A stretch of 64,000 nucleotides of DNA from Chamaecyparis obtusa (Eukaryota; Streptophyta; Pinopsida; Cupressales; Cupressaceae): the NCBI GenBank assembly GCA_027943335.1, contig BSBK01002055.1, forward strand, positions 310,001 to 374,000. The letters are read 5' to 3'. Under the pieces are notes generated by a model. The model was not told the DNA's origin. It saw nothing but the letters and a program-made list of their open reading frames with translations, and did no database searches. The position numbers were made by a program, and so were the translations under genes. How positions within the stretch are numbered: the first letter of the stretch is position 1; every line of letters begins with the position of its first letter. Of this stretch, positions 49,101 to 61,880 are shown one piece after another.

Positions 49101-51500
49101 AAAGCTCATACAAATTAAACCTACACAAATAGAGGAACAATCCTTTGACATCATTGACCAGCTAAAGAACATGCATGTCCAGATTCTTTTGTTCCAAGCT
49201 ATTAAGGATGTTCTTGTTTATGGAAAAGCTATCAGAGAAGCCTGTCTCAAAAAGCTCGGGAGGAAGAAAAAGGACCCAACCATAGTCCATGTTATAGGAA
49301 AATTGGCTAACATCATGTTAGGAAAATTGGTTCTTCCTAAATATTCTAATCTAGGAAGTCTAGTTGTGAATGTGATTATAAATGGTTAGTTAGTTAAAAA
49401 TGCCTTGATTGATCTTGGTGCTGTTATAAATGTAATGACCAAGGATACTATGAAAAAGATGAGCATAGAAGGATTATGAGCTACCCCAATAATTTTGAAA
49501 CTCACCGATAGTTCTACTGTCACTCCTAATGGGATGAGAGAGGACATAGTAGTAGCCCTAGATTCTCTAGAGTACCCTACAAATTTTATGATTCTATCCC
49601 CAAAAGTCAACTTAGTTGGTTACCCTATCATTTTAGGATGACCCTGGTTAGCTACAATTGATGCAAATATAAGTTGTAGGGTAGGGAGTATGACCATATC
49701 AGATGGACAGGCAACAAAGAAATTTGTCCTGTATCCTCCAGCACAACCCCAACTAGATTTAAGCACACCTATATGGATAGATTTAGGGGATGGAGAGGAA
49801 GAGTTAAACTCTATAGTACAACTTATGATGTTACATAGGCAGTATTTTCTAAAGCTGTAAGAGGAGGATTCAGTAATTCAAATTATTCTTAATAATACCT
49901 ATGTGGTAGAAAAGGATGTATCTGACAGCTCTGTGTTGGAACTAACTACATATGAGGAATATATTGAGAATTGTTTTCTACCTAAGAAGCTAGACATTAT
50001 CCATCAGCTTTTACCATGTGAACTAGATACAAGTCCCATCTCTGAAGCTACTATAGTTAATCTCACAACTACTGTTGAGTTTTCAAAAGGTCATAATCTC
50101 CATGTCAATAACAAACTGCCTCCCAAATAGTTAAAATAGTTAACAGAGCTTCTTCAAAAACATGAAAAGGCTTGTGCATGGGACTATGGAGATATGAAAG
50201 GGTTAAGCCCCACATTATACACTCATAGAATATATATCAATGAAGGGTGTCTGCCACTCTGTCAACCGTAGAGGTAGATTAATCCAGCACTAAGGAAAAT
50301 AGTTAAAACTGAACTACAAAAATTGCTTGATGATGGTTTTATATACCCTATATCTGATAGTTGATGGGTCTCACCTCTGGTTATAGTACCTAAAAAGGGA
50401 GGGAAATGGTGGATTTTTGTAAATTATAGAGAATTGAATAAGGCAATGAAGAAGGATCATTTTCTTTTACCATTTATTGATCAAGTTCTAGATACTCTGG
50501 CTGGTAAGAAATATTTTTCCTTTCTTGATGGATATAGTGGTTATAATCAGATAAGTATAGCTCTAGAGGATCAGGATAAGACTACATTTACATGCCCATG
50601 GGGTACTTTTGCATACTTTGTGTTGCCATTTGGCCTGTGTAATGCTTCAGGAACATTTCAAACAGCTGTAATTAGTATTTTTGCTAACATATCACATGAC
50701 TATATGGAAATATATATGGATGATTTTACAGCATTCGGAGTGAACTTTGAGGAGGCTTTGATGAATCTTGAAAAGGCTCTTGTTCGATGCAAAGAACATA
50801 ATCTATCACTTAATAGTGAGAAATATTTCATTCTTATGTAGGAAGGGGTGGTGCTCGGTCATTTTATATCAGCCGCAGGGATACAAGTGGACCCAACCAA
50901 GATAGAAGTAATTCTAACATTCCCCACACCTACTAAACCAAAGGATGTAAGATCTTTTTTAGGTCATGTTGGCTATTATAGGCGTTTCATTAAAAGTTTT
51001 AGTCAAATAGCTAGTCCTTTGTATACACTGCTGACTAAAGAAGTTGAATTCATTTGGACACTAGCATGTAATGAATCCTTCCTGCAACTTAAGAAAATCC
51101 TCACCACAGCACCAGTTCTTAAGGGACTAGATTGGTCTATTCCATTTCATATCCATACTGATGCATCAGACTATGTTGTAGGTGTTGTATTAGGACAAAA
51201 TCCCGCTAACCTTGAAAATGCAATCTATTATAATAGTAAAAGCCTCCATGGCCTTGAACTAAACTACACAGTAACTAAGAAGAAAATTTTAGCTGTAGTT
51301 TATGCATTGAACAAATTCCAACACTATGTAACTGGCTATCCTATTTTTGTTCATATTGACCACTCAGCCATAAAGTACTTGATGAACAAACCTATTGTAA
51401 CTGGCAAATTGGCAAGATGGCTCTTGTTATTGTAGGAGTTTGATATTACCATTATTGATAAGCCAGGCAAGGCCAATGTAGTTGCTGACTATTTGTCTAG
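49101..51500 (+). pseudogene. Element E protease, reverse transcriptase and RNase H
   Basis: The protease has ALIDLGAVINVMT at about 49405; Athila-type elements use D-L-G-A here. The RT has HFLLPFIDQVLDTLAGKKYF, FLDGYSGYNQISIALEDQDK, PFGLCNASGTFQ, EIYMDDFTAFG (YMDD intact), NSEKYFILM, VVLGHFISAAGIQVD, VRSFLGHVGYYRRFIKSF. The RNase H has HIHTDASDYVVGVVL, NYTVTKKKILAVVYAL (Glu changed to Lys) and HIDHSAIKYLM, VVADYLSRLQ. The frame is continuous with gag; only stop codons interrupt it (e.g. TAG at 50839-50841 within ILM-EGVVLG). Confidence 0.9.
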
Positions 51501-52927
51501 ACTTCAACTTGCTGATGAAGATCCAACTCCAATTGAGGATACATTTTCAGATGAGCATTTGTTCCACATAGCAACCCACATACCATGGTGTGCAGATATA
51601 GCAAACTATCTTGCTACAAATAAAATGCCCCCACACTTCTCCCAAAAAGACAGGAAGAAGCTTGTAGAGAAAAAATTTCATTATTCATGGATAGATAACA
51701 ATCTCTTCTATACTGGACCAAATCAAATCATGAGGAGATGTGTCAGGGAAGATGAAATATATGACATACTACATGTCTATCATGACAAACCATGTGGAGG
51801 CCATTTTGTAGGAAAATGAACATCATTAAAGATACTTACAACCAGATATTATTGGCCAACATTACATAAGGATGCAACAACTTATACAACCAAGTGTGAC
51901 AAATGCCAGAGAATGGGTCGGCCAACCAAATCAGATGAGATGCCACTCAATCCACAGGTTGTTGTAACACCCTTTAACAAGTGGGGTATGGACTTCATAG
52001 GGCCAATTGACCCACCATCAAATGGAAAATCCTACATCTTGGTATGTACAAAATGGGTGAAGTCAGGGTGATGAAAAATGCAAGAGATGAGAAAGTAGCT
52101 AAATTATTATATGAAGAAATATTCACACACTACGGAGTTCCCAGAGAACTTGTAATAGATCAAGGAGCCTAGTTCACATCAAATTTGATCACTGAACTTA
52201 TGAAAGAATACATCATAAGGCATCAAAAATCTAGGCCTTATCACCCTCAGGCAAAAGGGCAAGCAGAGGTCACCAATAGAGAAATTGAGGCCATTCTAAC
52301 CAAGACAGTACAAATACATAGGAGAGATTGGAGCAATAGGTTAACTAAAGTCGTCTAGGCTTACCAAACTACATGGAAGAAAACAACTAGATTCACCCCA
52401 TTTGAACTTGTGTATGGAAAAGCAGCAATGTTTCCCATTGAATTTGAACATAAAACATTGTGCACTGCTCTGGAATTGAACATCAGCCTTCCTGCAGCAC
52501 AAGAAGAGAGACTTCTCCACTTGAACTCACTAGATGAAATGAGAAAGATAGCTTTGGAAAGAATAAATATCATTTAGAAAAAATGGAAGAAGTGGCATGA
52601 TGCACATATCAGGAATAAACACTTTCAAGTGGGAGATTGGGCTCTTTTATATGATTCTCGATTCAAAGAGATTCCAGGAAAATTACAAACTCGGTGGCTA
52701 GGGCCTTACTAAATTTAGTTTGTATTAAAAAATGGAGTAGTCCAATTGACAACCATTGATCTAGTCCAGTTCAAATCTCTTATAAATGGCCACCGATTGC
52801 ACCTCTATCATAAACCATAGACCAAAGATGACTTCCTACAGCAGTTCCAACTAAGAAATTTACTAGCTCCTATGGACATAGTTCCTGCAGCGGAGGGTGA
52901 AAGATTTCTTCTTGTAGTTGTACCATA
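51501..52927 (+). pseudogene. Element E integrase
   Basis: Zinc-binding part HVYHDKPCGGHF, YYWPTLHKDATTYTTKCDKC. Core NKWGMDFIGPIDPPSNGKSY, ELVIDQGA-FTSNLI, RPYHPQAKGQAEVTNREIEA (catalytic Asp, Asp, Glu present), RFTPFELVYGKAAMFPIEFE. C-terminus HFQVGDWALLYDSRFKEIPG, LQTRWLGPY. A small deletion near 52065 (in the place of DYLTKW) shifts the frame. Stop at about 52927. No chromodomain. Confidence 0.88.
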
Positions 52928-53575
52928 ACAAGCCTTCAACGAGCACCCATAATAAAACCTCATTCCATCTGAGGTTCATTCTTTCATTCATTTTTCATTT
53001 TCTTCTTATCAACTCATCTCATTTCTTTGTCTACCATCCACTCACATTCCACGTCACCCACAAATTCTATTTTTTTTTACTGCTTTCAATAAAACATGTC
53101 GTCACCACCTATTCTGCGATCACTAGACTTCACCAACTCATCAACTTGCATGTGGATGTATGATCTAAAATTTTTAGGTACAACATTTTTACTTTTTACT
53201 CATTTTTAGCACATAGGTTTCGATAATTATATCTAATACTGCATTAAATGTATCGTATAAGCCTTAAGCCAGTTTTCCATTCCTGTGCAAAATTTTTTAA
53301 GTGTGGACACTTGTCCAAATTTCATGCGGGGCAAGGAAAGTGTATTAATTTCTAGGTGTCATCTCCACATCACCCTAGTCTTGTCCATGTTATATGTTGT
53401 ACTTTGGCTGCGTCTATTTTTAATTTTAAAATCTTTATTGTATCTATCGTACCTTTTCATTCGAATTTTGGGAAAGATTTCCTGAGTTTGACATGACTTA
53501 AAAAGGACTATGATTTATTATAAGAACACTTCTAGTTAAAACCTTGATGTCCTTCATAATTAATAGCATCATTAT
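52928..53575 (+). other. Element E spacer after pol
   Basis: Pyrimidine-rich non-coding stretch (TTCATTCTTTCATTCATTTTTC at about 52977 on) with no gene recognised. Non-coding gaps after integrase are usual in Athila elements. Confidence 0.5.
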
Positions 53576-56132
53576 TTTACATGCCAAACATAACGGAGCC
53601 GTGTTAAGAGAATGTGGTATTGGCATTTCTCAGAAAGATCAATTTGAATTCTAAGAAGGTATTTGCAGAGTGTTAAGGGGGTAAAAATTATCAGGGTGGT
53701 GAGAATAGAGAAATTTAAAACTAGGAATTTTGAAGATGGGAGGATAATTACAGAGACATGAGCCGGTTGTCCATGGTATTCTACTAGTGGATGTGGAAGC
53801 AATCCGTATATTTAACGCTTGTGGATGGCTTGGCTACTTCCTGCAATTAATAGAGTTTAATGAAGAAGTAGCAATGGAGTTTATGAGGACATTCAATAAA
53901 GGAGAAGCCATAGTATGGAGCTTAATAGTGGTTGCTACTAAGGAGGAAATAGCAAAAGTCACAGGACTACCAGTTAATGGAGAGCATTATCCAAATGAAC
54001 ATGATGCTAGGTCATCTCGGGCATAGTTTTCTCGGCCGAGTGACCCTCCACTAGAAATCTCAAAGCAAGGGTGTAAGAGACTCTCTCTTCCAACACCATA
54101 TCCAAAATTGGTGAACCATATCATCAAGTACTTGACCTGCGAAGGCAGATTTTCAAACCTACACGCTCATCATTTTAAGTTTCTTAGTTGTGTAAGACAT
54201 AGCATCCAAGTTAATATCCCCAATTTCCTTTACAATATGTTGTGTATTAGTGCCAAAAAAAATCAAAAAGGAAATGCAAATTCTATTTCTCATCATGCCC
54301 TAGTTAAGCTTTTAGTTGAAAGATCTCTTAGGGATTCCTCCCCTATATTGTGGGCAAAATTTGTTGAATTTAAAACCTTGTAGCCTCAAGCCAACCCTGT
54401 CCCACAAAATTTAGGGAATAAGGAAGAGATTGTAGAGCCTAGTCAGAATCTAGTTGAAATAGAGAAAGAACCTACATTACCCCCTACTCATAAATTTGTC
54501 AGACTTATTTTAGAGGGTGATATACCTAGCTCTTCCAGAGACAAATGAAAATATAAGGTTAATGAAGAGAGCCCTAATTTTAAAAGGGAAGCCCAAAACC
54601 CTTCTATTAAAGTGGTAAAGAGAAAAAGGTCTACTCCTGCAACAACTATTCATGCAGCATCTACCCCAGCACCATCTAAACCAAAATGGACCCGCAAAGC
54701 AATAGAGGTTAATGAGGTTCCTGTACGTTGAAGCCCTCGCATGCGAGGTCAAGTATCCTCTATTTCCCCTAAAAACCTAAATGTTTCAATGTCAAAACCT
54801 CATGTAGAATCACTGGTCGAGAATATTCCATATGACTCTCTTGTACAGTTGGAACCCTAAAATGTGGAAACATGTGAAAATGAGCCTGACATTGAAATGC
54901 CACAGGGTGATCAAGAAATGTGTGAGTCAAACCTTTTTGTAGTCATAGAAAATGCCCCTAAAAGTGTTCAACCTACTTCTCCACCAATCCTTGTATACTC
55001 TAATGTTTCTGTCATACCTTATAGATCCTCCCGGTACACCCATTATTTCTAGTAAGTTGCTAAGGAATGAAAGAAGAAAGTTATGGCCCAAGAATTCCCT
55101 TCGTCTACAATTCAATATGTATTATTTGGTCTGTACAATCACTTCATTTATCAAAAGACCTTGTGGAAATAAGAATGAGACCAAATGTAGAAAATAATAT
55201 TTGATAAAGATGAGGAAATTGAATCCCTTAAGGAGCAGCTTGAGAAACAAAAACAACAAATGAATAAGGCCTTAAAGTTAGCTGACCAAGTCATGGCCTG
55301 TAAACCACCACCAAGGTTGTATTCCATTTTTCTGAAGGAATAGTTTCTGTTATTTTAGCTAATGATGAAAATAAAGAATATTGATTGTGAATTTAAAACT
55401 ACTCAAGATTTTTACAATGTGTATCAGACTCTGCCCTCATGGCAGAAGAATTTTTTTTGTGAACTATATCTGCATAATTTCATAATTCCACATGAAATAG
55501 AGTGGAATCCTCTACTTTAAATAGGAGATGTTCACCTTAGAGCTTTAATGTCATGGATGCACAATGAGACAAATTATGACAAGCGGTTAAATGTCTACAG
55601 AGATCTTGAGAAATCTGAACCCTTGCCACTATGAGTTGAATCACATAAGCCTAATGATCTTCTAAGAGACTAGTTTAGATTAACTTATGGGAAACAAAAA
55701 CCAAAGGTCAGGGATAAAGTGTTTGCAGAAAGAGAAAAGGTTTATAGAGATTACCAGACACTCCCAAACTTTACATAGCAAAGAGCTTTTTTAGGGATTA
55801 GGAACCGATGGAACCGACTACCAGAAGCCTTCAAAAAGGCATAACCACATAGCCCTATCAATTATGAGGCATCTATTCATAGGGTGACCAAATACATACA
55901 ACTAGGCCGATAGATCAGAAAGGAACTATGGATTCCCTTGTCTTTTCAACCCCCTACACTTCTTTGGCCTCTTTATGATAATGATGCTACTAGACTAGAT
56001 CTGTTGGTTGAGGAGCATAGAGGTGAACACTGGGAGCACACCAGAGGATTCTTCTACACCCTCAAAAGTGGGAAGAAAGGGAGAACCACAGTCAGTGACT
56101 TCAGAGCTATGGAAAAGAAGTATAATGCTTGA
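53576..56132 (+). pseudogene. Element E additional ORF after pol (unknown, env position)
   Basis: From about 53757 to 56132 one frame can be read through scattered stops. The N-terminal domain has VDVEAIRIFNACGWLGYFLQ, FNEEVAMEFMRTFNKGEAIV, EEIAKVTGLPVNGEHYPNEH, LVNHIIKYLTCEGRFSNLHA, HHFKFLSCVRHSIQVNIPNF, of a kind that recurs in extra ORFs of plant Athila/Tat elements. The middle is Pro/Ser/Lys-rich (54400-55050). Near 55200-55290 is a coiled coil (EEIESLKEQLEKQKQQMNKA), and the C-terminus has NFFCELYLHNFIIPHEIEWN, HLRALMSWMHNETNYDKRLN. I see no clear signal peptide or membrane helix, so an envelope role is not supported. Confidence 0.6.
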
Positions 56133-56149
56133 GGACAAGCATTTGAATA

Positions 56150-56161
56150 GTGGGGGGAAAA
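56150..56161 (+). promoter_or_regulatory. Polypurine tract of element E
   Basis: AGTGGGGGGAAAA directly before the 3' LTR start TGATGAGG. Confidence 0.85.
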
Positions 56162-57383
56162 TGATGAGGCATATTAATGTCTTAATTTTGATATAGTTTT
56201 CATAGTTTGGACACACTCTTTGTGCTTTGACAAAACATTTCTAAACATTTGTAGTAAATATCTTGTGAACTTATGCTAGAAATAGCTAGAACCTACTAAA
56301 CCTATGGGTAGTGTGTATGACATGTTTTTCTTAATATTATACATAGAATGCAGTATTTCATATAATTATTTTAAGCTATGTTTTAATATCTAAGTAAAAG
56401 TAGGAATGTTATCTTGCATATGTGTTCCAGATGTTGTTAACTTTTCAGGAGAATGAGGAGTGACACAAAGAGTGGTGATTACTACATTTAAGGAGGAGGA
56501 TAATGGAGACCGGTCATGGCAAAGAAAGTGTCATTCAATTCCATTGGATAAGCCGTGCCTACAAAGGAGTTGTTGTTCCAGAGAATATAGGGGACACAAC
56601 TTGCTATATTTCTTGCAAGTTGTTGTTCTATTTTTTGGTAGTAAATGTACTATGTCATGGTTGATCTTCCGCCTTCTTTTCTGGTGATGTTTGTTCAAGA
56701 CTTTTTATGTTATGTTTTTAATAAGAATCCAATCCTCTATATAATGGATTTGGATCATCTTAGTAAGCGAATGAGAAAATAGATAATGCTCATTTAGATT
56801 CTGAAGTTACTCTTTTCTATTCTTCATGAATTATTCAATTTTTATGTAATCAAAGGATTTTAATGGAAGAGTGATTTTGAAGTACTTGTTTTGTTCATAG
56901 TTAATTGAAGCCAACCAAGGGGGCCCACTTGGGAGGTGGAATAGATTTAGGTAGAATAGATTCATTTCTTGCAGTTTCCTATTTTTAGATAGATTTACTG
57001 TATTAGTCTGGCAGCATTATTACTGTGAGAGTTCCTGCAACACTTGCAGAAAATGATCATAGTGGATGTTCTGAGTTGTTAATTAGTTTAGGTTCATTTT
57101 TAAGCTTTCTATAATTATTTGTTGTTAGCCAAGGTGTGTTTATTATTTTTTCATAGAAGTATAGATTCTTTCAATGTATTTTACTTTCCTGCAGCATAGG
57201 TGTTATGACTCCTAAAGGAGCTTAGTGCACAAACTGTGTTGACCCATTTCAAGTCCTACATCCCTTGGTTGACAATTCAAGTGTATTTCATGATGGAATA
57301 GGTAATCATTAGAATATATATATATATTATCCTTGAGAGAGAGACAATGGCATGATTATCTTCATCTATTGTGAAACCGTACA
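56162..57383 (+). mobile_element. Element E 3' LTR
   Basis: 1222 bp, near-identical to the 5' LTR by eye, TATA box at 56738-56744, followed by TSD CTACC. Confidence 0.93.
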
Positions 57384-57388
57384 CTACC

Positions 57389-59217
<1,829 letters not shown>

Positions 59218-59998
59218 AATTATTCAAGGTCCAATTTAGTTGGATACTTTGAGTCTAGTGCAATTGATTGGACTTTCTTTGGTAGCTCAGGCTAAGGCAA
59301 GGGAAAAAATTTTGAAGACTCACATGAAGGATAATTATATATTAGAATGTTCATCTAATGTAATTGAAAAGATCATGTCGACCTATGCAAAGGATTGAAA
59401 TGACACACCCTCGGGTTGTCTTGAAGAATTGCTTAGTATTGTGAGTATTCATTTTAATTCATTAGAAAATTCAATTATGATTAAAGTTTAGATTGAAATT
59501 GATGAGAAAAAGTATCATCAACTCTCTGGTTTTAATGTCAAGTATAAGATACCATTGGGATCTGGAGTATAGAGGTTAAAAGACTCTCTAACTTAAGGTG
59601 GAACTATCTTTAAATCATGTTTTACATTTCCTAAGAGTGTTGAAGACATATAAAAGATAATCAAGGAGAGTGAAAGAAAGGTATATGTTGAAGACATATA
59701 AATGATAATCAAAGAGAGTGAAAGAAATCTATATGAGTTGTCTCAATATTATGATCCCTTGACAACTTTAGCTTCTAGTTATGGAGGAAATGTTATCACC
59801 TTGATAGATAAGATCAAGACATTGGTTACAATAAAGGAGAGGATGAAAGGGAGGATTAGTGAGCCAAGGAACATGATTTCACCTAAGCTAGACATATTTC
59901 TTAGTGGTTTGGAAGAAGAAAAGGGAGCCTATAATTATCCCGATGCACATGATATTGAATTCGGAGGAAAATTTATTTATCTATTCATGCGATTTTAG
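59218..59998 (+). pseudogene. Right half of the coding remnant split by element A
   Basis: Reads LDTLSLVQLIGLSLVAQAK, REKILKTHMKDNYILECSSN, VIEKIMSTYAKD, IEIDEKKYHQLSGFNVKYKI, GGTIFKSCFTFPKSVEDI, LYELSQYYDPLTTLASSYGG, TLIDKIKTLVTIKERMKGRI, MISPKLDIFLSGLEEEKGAY, and stops at 59996-59998. Several TAG/TAA breaks fall at likely Gln codons. A 48-bp in-frame tandem duplication (59639-59686, 59687-59734) doubles the segment VEDI..IIKESER. No family was recognised. The Lys/Glu-rich left half and helical right half recall ORF2 of element B in style only. Confidence 0.55.
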
Positions 59999-59999
59999 A

Positions 60000-60802
60000 C
60001 AGTTTTTGATATTTCATTTATGTTTCATTTGTTTAGTTTCCATTGTTTTTGGTTTATGGTTGAAGAATTAATTTAATAGGATTAAAAATTTTAGAACATT
60101 GATTTACCACTCCCTGCTCTTAGTGTTTCTTAATACCAATAGGAAGAGGGTATGTGCAGGATCATGGTATGCCAAAAAGTGGCAATGTGAAAAGATGAAC
60201 TTTTCACTCATCCAAAAGTGGACTAAAAAGTTTGTTGACTTTTTAGTAGGCCTAGGTGTCAGTACACCTGGCCAAGCCAAAACCCCAAGCATAGACTTAA
60301 TTGGATATCCGATAAAATTGGATATCTGATATCATCGGATATCCAATTTTTGCTAGTAAATTATATTTACATAGCCCGTCACCACGTTCAACATTTACAT
60401 TGTGAAAATATTGAACACAGCTCTAAGGGTTTTAGATATCTTATCATATCTCATATCTGATCTTCTCAACATCAATAGGTAAGTTTAATTTTTAAATTTT
60501 TACTTTTTTTATTATTTTTTATTTGAAATTTGTAGTTTTTTATAAAAAAAATAGAGTTTAAATGAGTTTTTTTTTTTTTTTTTTAAATTTTAAAAATTTA
60601 TTGTAATTATCTACTTGTGTTCTAATTGTAATCAGATATGGACTAAAATCAATCATAAAACCCTCCCAATGATCCCGCAAATAATCCAGAACCACCTCCA
60701 AACAATCCCCCACTTTCAAACCCTCATCGTTTAGAGGATCTCATAGGAGACAATCTAAACCATCTTAGAGGATATCAGACCACATATGCTAATATCCCCA
60801 CA
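60000..60802. other. Non-coding stretch with a palindrome
   Basis: No supported gene. It holds the inverted repeat at 60301-60346 and T-rich runs around 60500-60595. Confidence 0.5.
60301..60346. repeat. Inverted repeat with 13-bp perfect arms
   Basis: Arms TTGGATATCCGAT (60301-60313) and ATCGGATATCCAA (60334-60346) around a 20-bp loop, which itself repeats GGATATC and GATATC. It could form a hairpin or be the remnant of a small inverted-repeat element. Confidence 0.9.
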
Positions 60803-61204
60803 TTGCACCCCAAGTTTTCCACATTGAACTGCATTATTGAAAACATGGACAAACTTATAGAGAAACATAATGTTGCACTTCTTTTGTGTGATTCCATGCA
60901 CACCCAGTTTGACGATGGGCTTGACTATGATCAAGTTATGAACCTAAACATAACAAAACATGGCATATGTAATATTTTTGTCAATCGCAAAATTGGTCTA
61001 AAAGTGGACCCTAAAAAACCCAAGTTATCAATTAAATGGTGCACAAATGATGTAATACGTGACAACTTTTGGGACTGTTGGTGGATGGTTTTTGATAGAC
61101 CACCTCTCAACAATCTGGATGTCCCATTTTATTTCATCAAAAAATTGTATGTTGAATTTATGTTCGGTCACAAGGTAAATTATTGGAGTATGAGACTAAA
61201 CTAG
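60803..61204 (+). CDS. Open reading frame of unknown family, possibly a remnant
   Basis: 133 codons from ATG: FSTLNCIIENMDKLIEKHNV, DDGLDYDQVMNLNITKHGIC, SIKWCTNDVIRDNFWDCWWM, LDVPFYFIKKLYVEFMFGHK. Composition looks protein-like (Trp/Asp/Asn-rich, few low-complexity stretches), but no family was recognised. The frame can be taken upstream to about 60650 (PNDPANNPEPPPNNPPLSNP-like Pro/Asn-rich sequence). It could be the start of an unrecognised transposon gene. Confidence 0.4.
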   Translation: MHPKFSTLNCIIENMDKLIEKHNVALLLCDSMHTQFDDGLDYDQVMNLNITKHGICNIFVNRKIGLKVDPKKPKLSIKWCTNDVIRDNFWDCWWMVFDRPPLNNLDVPFYFIKKLYVEFMFGHKVNYWSMRLN

Positions 61205-61725
61205 GGTGTAGGCTTAGGCACCCCTTAGGACAGGCCATGGGCACAACGAGTGAAATCCTGCACATATGTCCCCCCTCCCAAGATTTCACCACCTCCTATA
61301 GTGCAACATCTATTCGAGCCATTCATACCTTGAGTGATCTTCTAGTTATGCAGAGCATGATATTGTTGCCTCCTCATCCTAATGCTTTCAGCCCTTCCAC
61401 ATCCTTCACAAGCTCACTTGCATTATGTGCAAGAATCTGTGCTTACGTCCCCTGAATGATAGTGATGCATATAACTACATCTTCAAGGTGGAAAATAATA
61501 CACAACACACTATAGGCACTAAAGCACCTAATGAAGATGTGCATCAGGGACATACAAAGCCATGGACTCCTACTATTATGGCAAGGGTAAACAGTTCACT
61601 TTATACATTGTATTTAATTTTAAACGTTCATATTTTTAGTAGAATTTTCTTATAATAATTTCCCACTTATGTTTTTTTATTTTCTATATTTATGTTCAAT
61701 TCATGGCAGATGAGGAGATGGCACT
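61205..61725 (+). other. Possible continuation of the preceding frame, frameshifted
   Basis: Two partial frames (61183-61455 and 61425-61655) have mixed composition (SEILHICPPSQDFTTSY, SDAYNYIFKVENNTQ) and end near GGCAAGGGTAAAC, a plausible splice donor at about 61580. Not assignable. Confidence 0.3.
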
Positions 61726-61880
61726 CACTACTACATTTGGGGCCAAATTTTGACATAAACTTCTGACAGATAATTTTTTTTTATGAATTTGGTGGTTTTT
61801 TTGTAATAGGCCCCGATTGTGTCAATATTCCAATGGGTTTTAAATAGACCATCAAAATTCTGACAGTTTCGGGGTATAGA
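61726..61880. mobile_element. CACTA-like terminus (left end)
   Basis: Starts CACTACTACATTTGGGGCC, the form usual for plant CACTA terminal repeats. It is followed by repeated TTCTGACAG words (about 61769, 61860) and a GGCCCCGAT block that pairs with the GGGGCC near the end. Preceding bases ACT would be the 3-bp TSD. The other end is not in the window. Confidence 0.55.

Larger units (their letters stand above)
45983..57383 (+). mobile_element. Element E: Athila-like Ty3/gypsy retrotransposon with extra 3' ORF
   Basis: Inserted in the right LTR of element A with a perfect TSD CTACC (45978-45982, 57384-57388). LTRs 45983-47175 and 56162-57383 start TGATGAGGCATATTAATG and end AAACC(A/G)TACA. A tRNA-Asp-type primer-binding site, gag-pol in one frame (47245 to about 51819, continued after a frameshift), a long spacer and a further ORF (to 56132) precede the polypurine tract. 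Confidence 0.92.

Noticed and set aside
53576..56132. Retroviral-type envelope gene
   Set aside because: The position fits an env-like ORF, but I see no signal peptide, fusion peptide or membrane helix, so only an unknown extra ORF is claimed.
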